This document shows, one piece after another, positions 9,316 through 19,966 of a DNA stretch of 31,897 nt. The DNA comes from Fragilaria crotonensis (Eukaryota > Bacillariophyta > Fragilariophyceae > Fragilariales > Fragilariaceae). Every line of letters begins with the position of its first letter. The first letter of the stretch is position 1. A program made the translations under genes and the position numbers. Below the pieces are notes generated by a model. The model was not told the origin of the DNA and did not search any database. It saw only the letters and a list, made by a program, of their open reading frames with translations. The stretch spans positions 1 to 31,897 of the forward strand of contig JAKSYS010000703.1 of NCBI GenBank assembly GCA_022925895.1, given 5' to 3'.

Positions 9316-12300
9316 ATGAAGCTGTCTAGCTTCCACAGCATCTTCTATCTCTTATTGGCGACATGCTCAAGTGTGGTCCACAGTGCAAGTTTTTCCTGTC
9401 CTGCCTCTGCAGGGTCCAGTGACTTTACAGCCATTGGTTCAACCACACTTTTTGTACCAGCCTCAAAGGGGTTATGCACGTTGGTTCAGGTCTCACCCGA
9501 TGGTGAGAGCTTTAAACCTGTTGGTCGAACTTACGCTGGTAAAGCTTGGGAAGCCTACAGTGGACAGTTTGCTTCGCTTTCGTGGAGTTGCAGTGGTTCA
9601 ACATGTGTTGTGAACCTTCCTGCTCTTGATTCTGGAGCTAAGTATCAATTGACAACTTTTGCAACCCCTACCTCATCAGCGGTTCGCAAAAACGATATTG
9701 CTCGCTTCTTGGAACAAGCAACCTTTGGACCAACGCGTGCTGATATTAATAAGCTCAATGCTATATCAAATCTTCCCCAAGCCTATGCGGCCTGGATTAA
9801 GGATCAGCAAGGCACAGTTCCTCTCACTTCCCACCGTGCTGCGTTTCGCAACGCATGAATGCCAAAATGGAGACTGCTACCCGCATCGGAGCTGTCACGC
9901 ATCCTTGTCAAAAGGGAACACGATACCGCCGTTATGCCTTCTCCGCCAAGGATTACGGAAAGTACATGGAGATTAAGACGGTTGGAACCAAGAGGATCAT
10001 CAAGATTGATGGATTTGTTCGGACCGTGGTGCAAGGTCCAGTTTACCAGTACTGGAACCCGTCCGTTGTGTGGCCCGATGGAAGGTACGTTCTCAGTCAC
10101 ATCTTAGCAGAAGTCAAGTTTACTCTGTACGCCCATCTTCGCAACTCACCCCCATGTCTCCCACAGTTACGAAATGTCCGATACAGCGGGCACAGATAAA
10201 ATTGGTGGAAATGTGAATATGTACCTCCCTTCGGCTGGTGGAAATACCGACGCGTCGTTTAACGGAAACTACGGAAACCCTACGATCCAGTTTGATTCAT
10301 CGATTGGTGCCAATCCGAATGTGGTGATTACGTTATCGACCAGCGTTGCAGCTGCCAGTGATAACAAATACTTTTCCACGGAAAGCGTAAAGATGCAAGA
10401 GATTGTGCTGACCCAAGACCTGACAGCTTCCGTCTGTGCCTCTTTGAAAGAGACTGGTAATCCTGTCAATCCAGTCTTTGCACTCTTTAATGGTGCTTAC
10501 TGGATTCACGATCCCCGCTTTGTAAGGCAATTATGTTCCCCCTTGCAGACTCTGCTAAGGTATGGCTGATATTTAACTCTTCCATCTATTATCATTTTAC
10601 ACGCAGGAACTTATCAACAACACCCTCACTGCGCCCGCACCCGACGGAGGTGGAAAGTTGAGCAGAGACACATTCAACATCGTCCAACCTGATCAAGGTG
10701 CCATCTGTTCCAACGCCCCAAGAACCTTTCTCAACGAAGACACTTGTTTCATGACCGAGAACCCTAAGGCGTGCGTGGCTGAGCTCTTCGACCCGTATGA
10801 TTACAGCAATCTTCCCAAATTCTATGTCACGGTGAACCCTACCACCATTCGCAACATCTATTCAGCGACTGGTGGCGGAGCTGAGTACGCGATACCTCTA
10901 TGCAGTTCAGGGCCTACGGCAGAAGGATGACAAAGCCGTCGGTTTTCCGTGTGAACGCACTGGATCGCGCTGGCTCCCATCACGTGTACTGGCGCTGCTG
11001 CTAATCTCGACCCGACCGTTCAAGAGATTTTCTCTAATCTTTTGGCGGACGCCAGCGATCCCAACCCGCTCATGCGAGATATATGGAACTGGTGGGACGT
11101 GGAATGTCCAGCTCCCGTCTATCAGTCGTATGGGTTTGAAGTGAAAGACCTCGACGGAACGAAATGTTGGAAGAACGTGCACCCAGATCATCTGGATGTG
11201 TACGACATGACTTTCTGGACGCGATTAGACGGCCACCCGGGTAACTCCGCTTCCCGAAATCCAATCAAGGAATTCGCTCAACGGGGGGCGACAACGTTGG
11301 ACTTTCCCAGTTGGCACAGCATGAATCGGTGGTCCGACAACAAGTACAACTTTGGATTCGTCGGCCGACTTGGAGACAAGGTGCACTATTATTCGCTTCC
11401 CAAGGAGCTTCGCTCACCAACGTTGAATCAGTTGTTTGGCTTTACTCCGAGTGCCCTCAATTTCCCGAACACGAAGGGGGTCCTTGTCTGCGGAAGTCCC
11501 TTTGAAGTGGCTAATGACCTCATGCTCGGAGGAAGTCAGGGCCGCGGCGCGTACGATTCTGCGAACCCTGACTATGCCACCACCGATTTTGTCGATTTTG
11601 CGAAACAGAAGAGGATTGTGTGGACACAAATCGCTCTCGGGGCAAGAGATCAACTGAGACAACGCGTTGCATGGGCCCTTGCTCAGATTCTTGTTGTCTC
11701 CCCCACTGCTGTTTCAGATGCAGAATTAATGACAGACGCCATGACTACCTACTATGACATCTTTGTTCGCAACGCCTTCGGCAACTATCGGTCAATTCTC
11801 AAAGAAGTGTCTTACAGTCCGCTAATGGCCCAGATGCTTACGTACTACGGATCCAGATCGACTGCTTACACTTGGCGAAACAATCGCGAGCTGGAATTTG
11901 CCGATGAGAACTACGCACGTGAAATCATGCAACTCTTCACTATTGGTATGCACAAACTGAACAAGGATGGCACCAAAGTCCTCGAAAGTAGCGGCAATCC
12001 TGTCCGAGCATATACCAATGACGACATTGTCGAGTACGCTCGTGTCTGGACTGGTTTCGTTGCGCGATCGCTTCGAGGCAACATCGAAAACCTCTATGAT
12101 ACCAACAATGTCGATCCGATGCGTATTAACTTGGAATACAGAGACGTCTTCCCCAAGATGGGGTTGGATCGCAAATACATTGGCGACGGTGTCCCATTGT
12201 GCTCTGATCTACCAGCCAGACACTTTTTGAGAAGGGGCGCGACCTACAGGCTTCTGGGAAGATCACCATCTCCCTCGTTGCAGTCAGATCCGGAGGAGTG

Positions 12301-15300
12301 GTTGACAGACAAGCTCGCGAAGCGTCTGAAGCTGCAGCCCAACGGGGTCTCCAGCCTTTTCTACAAACTTTGTGGCACTTTGAGCGCTTCTACCTGTACG
12401 AACAAGCCCCTCATCGTCCTCGATGCCAATCTTGGTTGCTCTAGGACAGAATGCTCAGTGGACACAGTGCGAGTTGTGGAAGTGGGTACTGGTGTTTACT
12501 ATGAGTATGTTCCCATGCCTTGCGTTTATCAAGCCTTCTTTCGGAATGCGAAGATGATCGTCCGCAGCAGAGAGTGGTGGGATCTCACGTGTGCGGACCC
12601 GCGCATTCATATTGCTTCGGCTACCTTGTGCGCCAATGGGACTTGGACCCCCTGGGAAAGTAGTTGATTTTGTAAGTAATATTGTCTCGTTTGTGCCAAT
12701 CATTTTGCGGTTATTTTTTCGCTCACACACGACCTTCTACTTCAAAGTACTGGGGAGAGCGAACTACATATGCAACTGCAGGAAAGCGGTCCGTCAATCA
12801 GTTATGCAATCGATGGCCCCGCCCAGAGTGCGATCCGCAAACTGATCCCACCGTCGGTACCGCCTGTGCCAGCAATGAGCATTTCTGGACTACTACCCGA
12901 TGCACACTGAGGGCCAAGATCAGTCCAGCTGGCACCGTTGGCATTGTGCATTCTCCATATGACATCGAGCCTGAAGCTATTTCAGGTCACGTTCAGAACA
13001 ATACGCAGACCTTCTTCCGTGTGGACTGGTCTAGCGATACTGCGCCTGACTTCATTACATCCAACTGCGATTCGATCAGTGGCTGTGACTATGCGATCGA
13101 CGGTGTATGTGTTTGCGACATTACGGTGTCTGAATCGCAGGTCTTCTTCAACGGAGGCGAACCAACTCGTACGCAAGTGCTGACCTCACTGCCCATTGGA
13201 GCATTTGATCCAAAGTTGAACTACACTACATGGAAGTCCAAGACAATCAACGGAGTCATCATCTACACGACGAACGGAAACTTGGCCTCGTCGTCTGTTT
13301 TCGAAGTTACAGATGGAAACGGGATCCGCCAGTTTAGGAAGAACGTGAAATCGACCGTGAAAATTGTGGGAAGTGCTTTCTCCTTCCGTAACCCTGTCCA
13401 CTTCATCAGCCTGTCAGACCCTGAACTCTATCAAGCACAGTATGAAACGGATGCTGCGCTCGATCACTATTTCTACCACCCCAACACCGCTCCTTTCCTA
13501 GCAGTACGGTTCGCACAGCGCTTTGGGATTTCAAACCCGTCGCCTGGATATATCACCCGGATCGGCAATGCTTTCCGAAGTGGATTATACACGTTCACGT
13601 CAGGAGTGTCACCAGTGACGTACGGGTCAAGACGCTATGGGGATCTTGGAGCCATGGTCGCATGTGTGTTGCTTGATCGTGAAGCACGAACGACTTTGTT
13701 GGATGCAGATCCGACGCATGGATCGTTGAAGGAACCGCTGATCAAAGTTGTGGGATTAATGAGAGCCCTTGAATTCACTCTGGCTAGTAATGTTGGTTTC
13801 GTCGACTTCGACATTGATATTAACAAACGGATCGGACAAATGGCTTACGCGTTTCCCAACGTGTTTTCGTTCTTCTTGCCAGAGCACAAAGCACCAGGAC
13901 CCGTGGGGCTCGCATCGCTCGTTGCGCCTGAGGCTCAGGTGATCACCGGACCGAGAACGATCGACTTCCTGAACGGGGTGTTCTCGCTTATCAAGTATGG
14001 GCTGACGCCATGTTTGGAGGGTTTCGGACGGTACCAATGGTGGGATGACATGCCTTGCTGGGAATATACACTTGGTGGGAACAACAAGGGAGTTTTTGGG
14101 AAGCTGAGTTATTTGCCTGCTTCGAGCAGTTCGGTCGCCACCTACATCGACGAACTCGCAATGTTGTTGACTGCAGGGCGACTTAGCACTTCCAATCGGA
14201 ATCTCATTAGGACTGTTGTCGCGGCGGAGCCGAATCGCACAATGGCCGTTATGAAAGCACAGCAACTGATCGCCCTCGCCCCCGAGTTCCACAGCACGAA
14301 CATCGCACGAAAGAGCGGCGTAACGCGTCCCGAACCGGAGTCTCCGACGCCGTCGACGAAGCCGTACAAGGCTGTTGTCTATTTGCTTCTGGATGGCGGT
14401 ATGGACTCGTTCAATATGCTCGTCCCACATACCTGTGATGTCACAAACGGTGATGGGAAGACAGTGCTTGAGCAGTATTACGATGAACGAACTAGTCTCG
14501 CCATGAATGATGACGAACGGACGCGAATTATCGATGCCACAGACCAACCCTGCAGTCAATTCGCTGTCCACCGAGAACTGGAAGTCGTGGAAAGACTTTA
14601 CAATGAAGGCGACCTGGCCTTTTTTGCGAATGCCGGAGTTCTCAACAGACCGGTGGACAAGGATAACTATTACGAGCGAACGAAGACTTCCTTGTTTGGT
14701 CACGATACCATGCAGGCAGAAGCCCAGAAAGTCGATCCATTTGACGGCGCTCCTGGCACCGGCATCCTTGGTCGAATGTGCGACGTTCTCAAACGTCTCA
14801 CGTACACTCCTCAGCCTATCACAGTGCAAGATGCAACAATTGCGACGGTTGGTGTTCCAGGTGCGTCGGTGGATCCGCTCACTGTCTCTCCTTACGAGAC
14901 CAACGATTTCAACCCAACGACCGAAGGCGAAACGTTCGACCCCGTTCCTCATCTTAAACGACTCAATGACGCAACTACGTTGCAGAGCAGTCTGTACGGA
15001 AACGTGGTCTCAACGCCTACAGAAAGCTCTGTTCGATAACGAGTCCATTTTGAAAGCAGTGACGGAAACGACGCTCGTCAACACTTTCCCGGAAACAGAA
15101 TATGCTTCTAAGCTGAAGGCTGTTGCCACGCTCATTGCATCCCACGATCTGCGCGGAACCGATCGCGACGTCTTCTTCCTCTCGATGGGTGGGTGGGACC
15201 ATCACTCTGGAATGAAGTCGGTTTGGCATACAATTATGTGCAATTGAATGCCGCCTTGTCTGCGTTCTCCGACGAAATGAGAGCTCAAGGGCTATGGGAT

Positions 15301-15633
15301 GCAGTGACCCTTGTGATAACCTCTGATTTTTCACGAACACTCACTGCAAACTCTGGAGAGGGGAGCGACCATGCATGGGGAGGCCACTATTTCGCGATGG
15401 GAGGTGCCGTAAACGGAGGAAAGATTCATGGTTCTTACCCCAGCGATCTTACAGAATCAGGACCGCTTAATATCGGTCGCGGTCGCTACATTCCAACGCT
15501 GGCCTGGGAGTCCGTAATGAACCCTATATTGCAATGGATGGGTATCGACTCCGATGAGGACCTAGATTATTGCATGCCAAATCGCCAACTAACAGGCGCA
15601 CCCCTCCTATCGGCCAGCGAGGTATTTGACTGA
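9316..15633 (+). CDS. Secreted DUF1800-DUF1501 fusion protein (spliced)
   Basis: The start at 9316 gives a classical signal peptide (MKLSSFHSIFYLLLATC, cleavage likely after VVHS). A beta-rich N-terminus leads to the DUF1800 opening ARFLEQATFGPT (about 9695). There follow a long Cys-containing insert, the DUF1800 core DQLRQRVAWALAQILVVS (about 11650) and ENYAREIMQLFTIGMHKL (about 11910), a Cys-rich interruption (12400-13120), and the DUF1800 end RFGISNPSPGYITRIGNAF (about 13520). DUF1501 starts at VVYLLLDGGMDSFN (14370) and continues with GGWDHHSGM (15187), SDFSRTL (15324) and DHAWGGHYFAMGGAV (15370). In bacteria these families are usually separate adjacent genes. DUF1501 resembles the alkaline phosphatase/sulfatase superfamily, but its substrate is unknown. 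The product is about 2,000 residues and probably extracellular. Single-base frame changes occur near 9855, 10884, 10972, 15010 and 15210, and possibly 12655. Confidence 0.85.
10085..10166 (+). other. Intron 1 of the DUF1800-DUF1501 gene
   Basis: The 82 bp intron begins gtacgt and ends tcccacag. Splicing joins VVWPDG to SYEMSDTAG and moves from frame 0 to frame 1, exactly as the flanking coding sequence requires. The interior contains stops in the needed frames. Confidence 0.8.
10522..10606 (+). other. Intron 2 of the DUF1800-DUF1501 gene
   Basis: The 85 bp intron begins gtaagg and ends cacgcag. It falls between codons and joins WIHDPRF to ELINNTLTAPAPDGGG, moving from frame 1 to frame 2 as required. 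A second donor-like gtatgg at 10560 does not restore the frame. Confidence 0.75.
12672..12747 (+). other. Probable intron 3 of the DUF1800-DUF1501 gene
   Basis: A consensus donor gtaagt at 12672 and an acceptor ttcaaag ending at 12747 define a 76 bp intron, similar in size to introns 1 and 2, leading into YWGERTTYA. The upstream frame reaches TGA at 12665, so this model needs a one-base change in the ccctggg run near 12655. The alternative donor at 12660 with the acceptor ending at 12781 (122 bp) keeps the frame without any base change but uses a weaker donor. Confidence 0.5.
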
Positions 15634-15793
15634 GGTGCTTTGGCATCTTTGTTCTATCACATGCTGTTGCCGTCGATGTATCATCTCTCAAGGAAGATGC
15701 CGTGGGCGTGGGGTGCCGGCTCTGGATGCCCAAGGGAGAAGGACATCTCGTTTAGAATTCGTATGTAGATGCCTATACATTTATATATATACT

Positions 15794-16774
15794 ACTAGTG
15801 GGTACCTCACATTTGATCGGAGTGTCTACTACAGGAAACTGGACGTACAGTACCCCCAACCTGGTCGTACTCCGTACCACTACTTTTTGACGCAACTACG
15901 TTTATGCAAATCTTACCGACATCGCTTACGGAGTACTCCAGTATCCATGTATGACATATACTCCGAGTATGAGACCACTGTACTGCGTATTGCGCACAGT
16001 GAAAAAATTCAGACAGTATTCATTTGATCCAGTACCCCAGAGTGGTCATACTCCGTAACAGACGCACGCACGCACACACGCACACAATTAATTTATAACT
16101 AGTGGGTACCTCACATTTGATCGGAGTGTCTACTACAGGAAACTGGACGTACAGTACCCCCACCTGGTCGTACTCCGTACCACTACTTTTTACTGTACTG
16201 CGTATTGCGCACAGTGAAAAAATTCAGACAGTATTCATTTGGTCCAGTACCCCAGAGTGGTCATACTCCGTAACAGACGCACGCACACACGCACACAATT
16301 AATTTATAATATAGTAGGATATAGTAGGATATACTAGTGGGTACCTCACATTTGATCGGAGTGTCTACTACAGGAAACTGGACGTACAGTACCCAGTACC
16401 CCCAACCTGGTCGTACTCCGTACCACTACTTTTACTGTTACTGTTTACTTTCAGTACTCAACCCTGGCGAAGCTCCGTAGTTACTGTTTGTACAGTTCAG
16501 TACTATACGCAAGTAGTGCAGTACCCCAGAGTGGTCATACTCCGTAACAGACGCACGCACTGACGCAACTACGTATATGCAAATCTTACCGACATCACTT
16601 ACGGAGTACTCCAGTATGCGTGTATGCATATGACATATACTCCGAGTATGAGACCACTGTACTGTACTGCGTATTGCGCACAGTGAAAAATTTCAGACAG
16701 TATTCATTTGATACAGTACCCCAGAGTGGTCATACTCCGTAACAGACGCACGCACGCACACACGCACGCACACA
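15794..16774 (+). repeat. Complex tandem repeat array with TACTCCGTA motifs
   Basis: Units start with actagtgggtacctcacatt at about 15794, 16098 and 16333, so unit lengths are about 304, 235 and 460 bp. The second unit lacks an internal block (gacgcaactacg to gagaccac). The third contains an additional segment and a partial internal repeat. Each unit includes a CA-rich tract (gcacgcacacacgcacac), an AT-rich hinge (aattaatttataa), and several copies of TACTCCGTA or its complement, plus the palindrome GGAGTACTCC. No coding potential is evident. Confidence 0.85.
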
Positions 16775-16859
16775 ATTAATTTATAATATAGTAGGATCAG
16801 ACAGTATTCATTTGATCCAGTACCCCAGAGTGGTCATACTCCGTAACAGACGCACGCAC
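16775..16859 (+). repeat. 85 bp direct repeat, left flank of the R2-like retrotransposon
   Basis: The sequence runs from attaatttataatatag to cgcacgcac and is identical, base for base by eye, to 21059-21143. It is itself part of the tandem array. It marks the 5' boundary of the retroelement. Confidence 0.85.
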
Positions 16860-16897
16860 CACATTGAGGTTGTCGTCAAGCCAAGCCAACGAGGACT

Positions 16898-17869
16898 TTG
16901 CTGTGCCGCGTCATGACTGTGAATGGTGCGGGAACGAGCAACCGCCGAGGAATGACAGCGACCAGAGCTGAAACGGCGGTGATCGACGGTGTCGATCATC
17001 GCCGCCTCGTGTTGCCAACCGCGCGCCAGGAAATTCAAAACTCCTTGACGCGTAGCGCGCTCGTACCTCACGGTACACCGCGCGAGCGTCCGTCCTCTGT
17101 CCGTCCGCAGCCGCTGACTGACGACTCGCACGTCGATGCAGACGATGGTTCTACTCATGAACCACCGCGGCGTCGACAGCGACAAGTCCTTCAGCGCTGC
17201 TGCGACTGCTCCAGATCGTCGACCTGTGCTCTGTCACGGCCGACAGCTCGCTCACAAGCTTGCCCCTGCCGAGTTGCGAACAAGCGCTGCACTTCGTGCA
17301 GCTGCTTCAACAACTGCCAGAACAAGCGAGCGCCGCTGCCGACGCCGATAACAGCGACCCTCCGATGCTTCTTCGCCAGTCCCAGCAACACTGCGACCAC
17401 AGCGCCCACCCCAGCAATCGACCCCGCCCCCCCAGCTGCCGCTCCGACCGCGACCGAGATCCCCCCAGCGCTTTCCCTGACATCCCGACACCCATCCGCA
17501 TCGACGTCCGACGTCGCCGGTGACATCGGCATGACCCCGGAGCCACTGGATCGGGCCCCCCCTCCGTCGCCCGACGACGACAATGACGACCCCTCCCAGC
17601 CCGCCACGACGGCTCCAGAGACGGCCGCCAACGCTGGCGAGGACCCGATTCCTGCTTGTCCCCCCGTGACAGTGGCGGCGGCCAATAGGGCCAATGCCAC
17701 TGCCCGGGAAGCTCCAGAGGCGGCCCCCGGCCCGGCACTAACGCCGGACGCGGGGGGCCGATCTGCCCGGCTACTTCGTAACCGCGGCGGATCGCCTTCT
17801 GGATTCCGCCTACGGAGACCACGTCCACGACAACGCCGGGACGCATCTCCAAGGCGGCTTCTCCGATGA
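16898..17869 (+). CDS. N-terminal part of retroelement polyprotein with CXC-type Cys cluster
   Basis: The ATG at 16898 lies only 38 bp inside the element. Residues 101-144 (about 17198-17329) form a dense cysteine cluster, CCDCSRSSTC...CPCRVANKRC followed by TSCSCFNNCQNKR. The spacing resembles half of a tesmin/TSO1 CXC domain, a zinc-binding DNA-binding fold. It is followed by about 170 residues rich in Pro, Ala and Asp. From about 17760 the conserved sequence continues in another frame (GTHLQGGFSDDALWQRRW), so this is probably the front of one polyprotein rather than a separate ORF. A role in binding the target DNA or element RNA is inferred. Confidence 0.6.
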   Translation: MLCRVMTVNGAGTSNRRGMTATRAETAVIDGVDHRRLVLPTARQEIQNSLTRSALVPHGTPRERPSSVRPQPLTDDSHVDADDGSTHEPPRRRQRQVLQRCCDCSRSSTCALSRPTARSQACPCRVANKRCTSCSCFNNCQNKRAPLPTPITATLRCFFASPSNTATTAPTPAIDPAPPAAAPTATEIPPALSLTSRHPSASTSDVAGDIGMTPEPLDRAPPPSPDDDNDDPSQPATTAPETAANAGEDPIPACPPVTVAAANRANATAREAPEAAPGPALTPDAGGRSARLLRNRGGSPSGFRLRRPRPRQRRDASPRRLLR

Positions 17870-19900
17870 CGCGCTGTGGCAGCGCCGATGGAGGAGGATG
17901 GCACAGATCGCCACCACCCGCTACCAGGCCCCCGCTGGTAGAGTGGGGAGGCGTTTCATTGCCACCCTCACCTCCGAGTTCCGGGGCGTACGCGAACGCC
18001 GCTGGAACTCGGAACGCCCCCTGGTGTTCGTCGCAACAGTGTTGCAGACGACACAAGGGGTTCGTCGCGCCAAGGACATTCGTTCGCGCCTCGCGCAACG
18101 AATGGACTTGTGGGACCAAGGCCACTTCAAGGCCTTGGTCGACGACGCCGAGGGGGAAGTCCTTTCCCGACAGCCCTCCTCCCGTCCGCCCGACGCAGAG
18201 GCGCGCGCTCGCTCCTTCAACGCGCGTCCTCTCCGGCAGACTTCGTTCCGCCGTGCGAACGCTCACCAACCGCTCAGGCGGTGGCGTCCGCCAGCCTGAC
18301 GACCTCTGCACGAAGTCAGGCCGCCCCGTGTGGCAGGTGCTTCAAGAGAAGCACCCGGCCCTTCGCGACCCGACCTCTGTTGGAGAGGAGGATGGCGCCT
18401 TCGAGCCCTACCCCAATCTCCCTGCCCCCATCCCTGTGTGCGTCACACAGGACGACGTGGAGGCGATCTCCCCACGGCTCGCCGGCGCCGCCGGACCCGG
18501 CGGCACCGATGCCGTCGACCTGGCCAACTGGCTACTTCGCTTCGGACTCGAAGCGCTGCGTGAGGAGATGGCGGCCTGGACCAACTGGCTCGCCAACACC
18601 TCTCCGCCTTGGGCGGCCTATCGCGCCGTGATGGCGAACCGCCTGGTTGCACTCGACAAGCAACCGGGCACTCGCCCAGTCGGCATCGGCGAAGTGTACC
18701 GTCGCCTGTGGGCCAAATGCCTCTTGAAGGCAATTGGCTCGCAGGCAACGGCTGCGTGCGGCAACTTCAACCTCTGTGCCGGCCTCCAGGCCGGCATCGA
18801 GGGCGCCGTCCACGCCGTGCGAGACGTCTTCGCCGACCCCTCGGTGATCCCTGCTCCGCCCCCTGACTCGCAGGCCGCCGACGCCCCCCTAACGCAGGCG
18901 TCCGAGGATCCGCCGGCTGCGCCGCCTCCCATCCCCCTCGCCGACATGACCCTGGACGAGGCCTTCGCGGCCATCGCCGACGACGTGGGCCTCTCCTCTG
19001 CTGAAGCCTCGGCAGTCCTCCTGGTCGACGCGACCAACGGCTTCAACGAGCTCGGCCGCAAGGCCATGCTCTGGACCGTGCGGCATCGCTGGGCCAATGG
19101 TGCCCGGTTCAGTTTCAACTGCTACCGCCACTCGGCCCAACTCCTCCTGCGTCGGCGCGGCGACGACTGCGAGATCATCCTCTCGCGCGAGGGGGTCACT
19201 CAGGGTGACCCCCTCTCTATGGTGCTGTACGGCCTCGCGCTGACGCCACTCGCCGCGACCATTCGAGCGGCCGTCCCCACGGTCGTGCAGCCATGGTACG
19301 CGGACGACGCGGCCATGGCAGGCCCTGTCAACGGCATCGCCGCAGCACAGCGCCTCCTTCTCGAGCTTGGTCCGCGCAGGGGCTACTTCCCCGAGCCGGA
19401 GAAGTTGATCCTCATCGTCCCGCTCGCCACCCCGCCCAACGCCCTTGAACCCCTCGCGGAATTCAACTTCCGCCACGAGGAAGGGCACCGCTACCTGGGC
19501 GGCTTCGTGGGATCGGGCGAAACCGAGGCGGCATGGGTGGACCCCCAGGTCCAGCAATGGATCGAGGGCGTCCACTGCCTCGCGGCGGCAGCGAGGAGGT
19601 ACCCGCAGACCGCCTACGCAGGCCTGACGCAGTCACTCCAATCGGAGTGGCAGTACCTCCAGCGCGTGACGCCGGACATCGCGCCCGCCTTCGCGCCGCT
19701 GGAGACGGCGATCGCGACCGTCTTCTTGCCGGCCCTCCTTGACGCGTCGGTCGAGGAGGTCGCCACACTCCGCCCCCTCCTCGCTCTCCCTCTACGCATG
19801 GGAGGATTGGGCATCCCAAACCCGACGACGACGGGGGCGTTCTGCTACGCTGCCTCGACAGCGAGCACGAACCTCCTTCACTGCTCCCTGGTGGAGGGGC
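17760..19900 (+). CDS. Reverse transcriptase region of the R2-like element
   Basis: The region reads from about 17760 in one frame (GTHLQGGFSDDALWQRRW, RRWNSERPLVFVATVLQ) and changes near 18230 to the frame open to about 19890. Reverse transcriptase motifs are in order: RPVGIGEVYRRLWAK (about 18673), LLVDATNGFNELGRKAML (19018, palm motif A), EGVTQGDPLSMVLYGLAL (19189), WYADDAAMAG (19294, catalytic YADD), GYFPEPEKLILIV (19381) and YLGGFVG (about 19493). This makes cDNA by target-primed reverse transcription. All catalytic residues seen are intact. The frame changes would prevent a full-length product unless they are sequence errors. Confidence 0.85.
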
Positions 19901-19966
19901 GCCTCCCTCTGTGCTGCAGCGCACCGGCGCGACGCCTCCCTCTGTGCTGCAGCGCACCGGCGCGAC
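19901..19966 (+). repeat. Perfect 33 bp tandem duplication in the polyprotein
   Basis: Two exact copies (19901-19933 and 19934-19966) begin gcctccctctgtgctgcagc. The unit is 11 codons long, so the copy number does not change the frame. It sits in the linker between the reverse transcriptase and the zinc motif, where a frame change is also needed. Confidence 0.9.

Noticed and set aside
13756-14952. Long minus-strand open frame (398 codons)
   Set aside because: It is antisense to a well-supported DUF1800/DUF1501 exon and its translation resembles no family.
15794-16860. CRISPR-like array
   Set aside because: Units are hundreds of bases long, vary by block deletion, and have no short repeat with unique spacers. 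The genome is eukaryotic.
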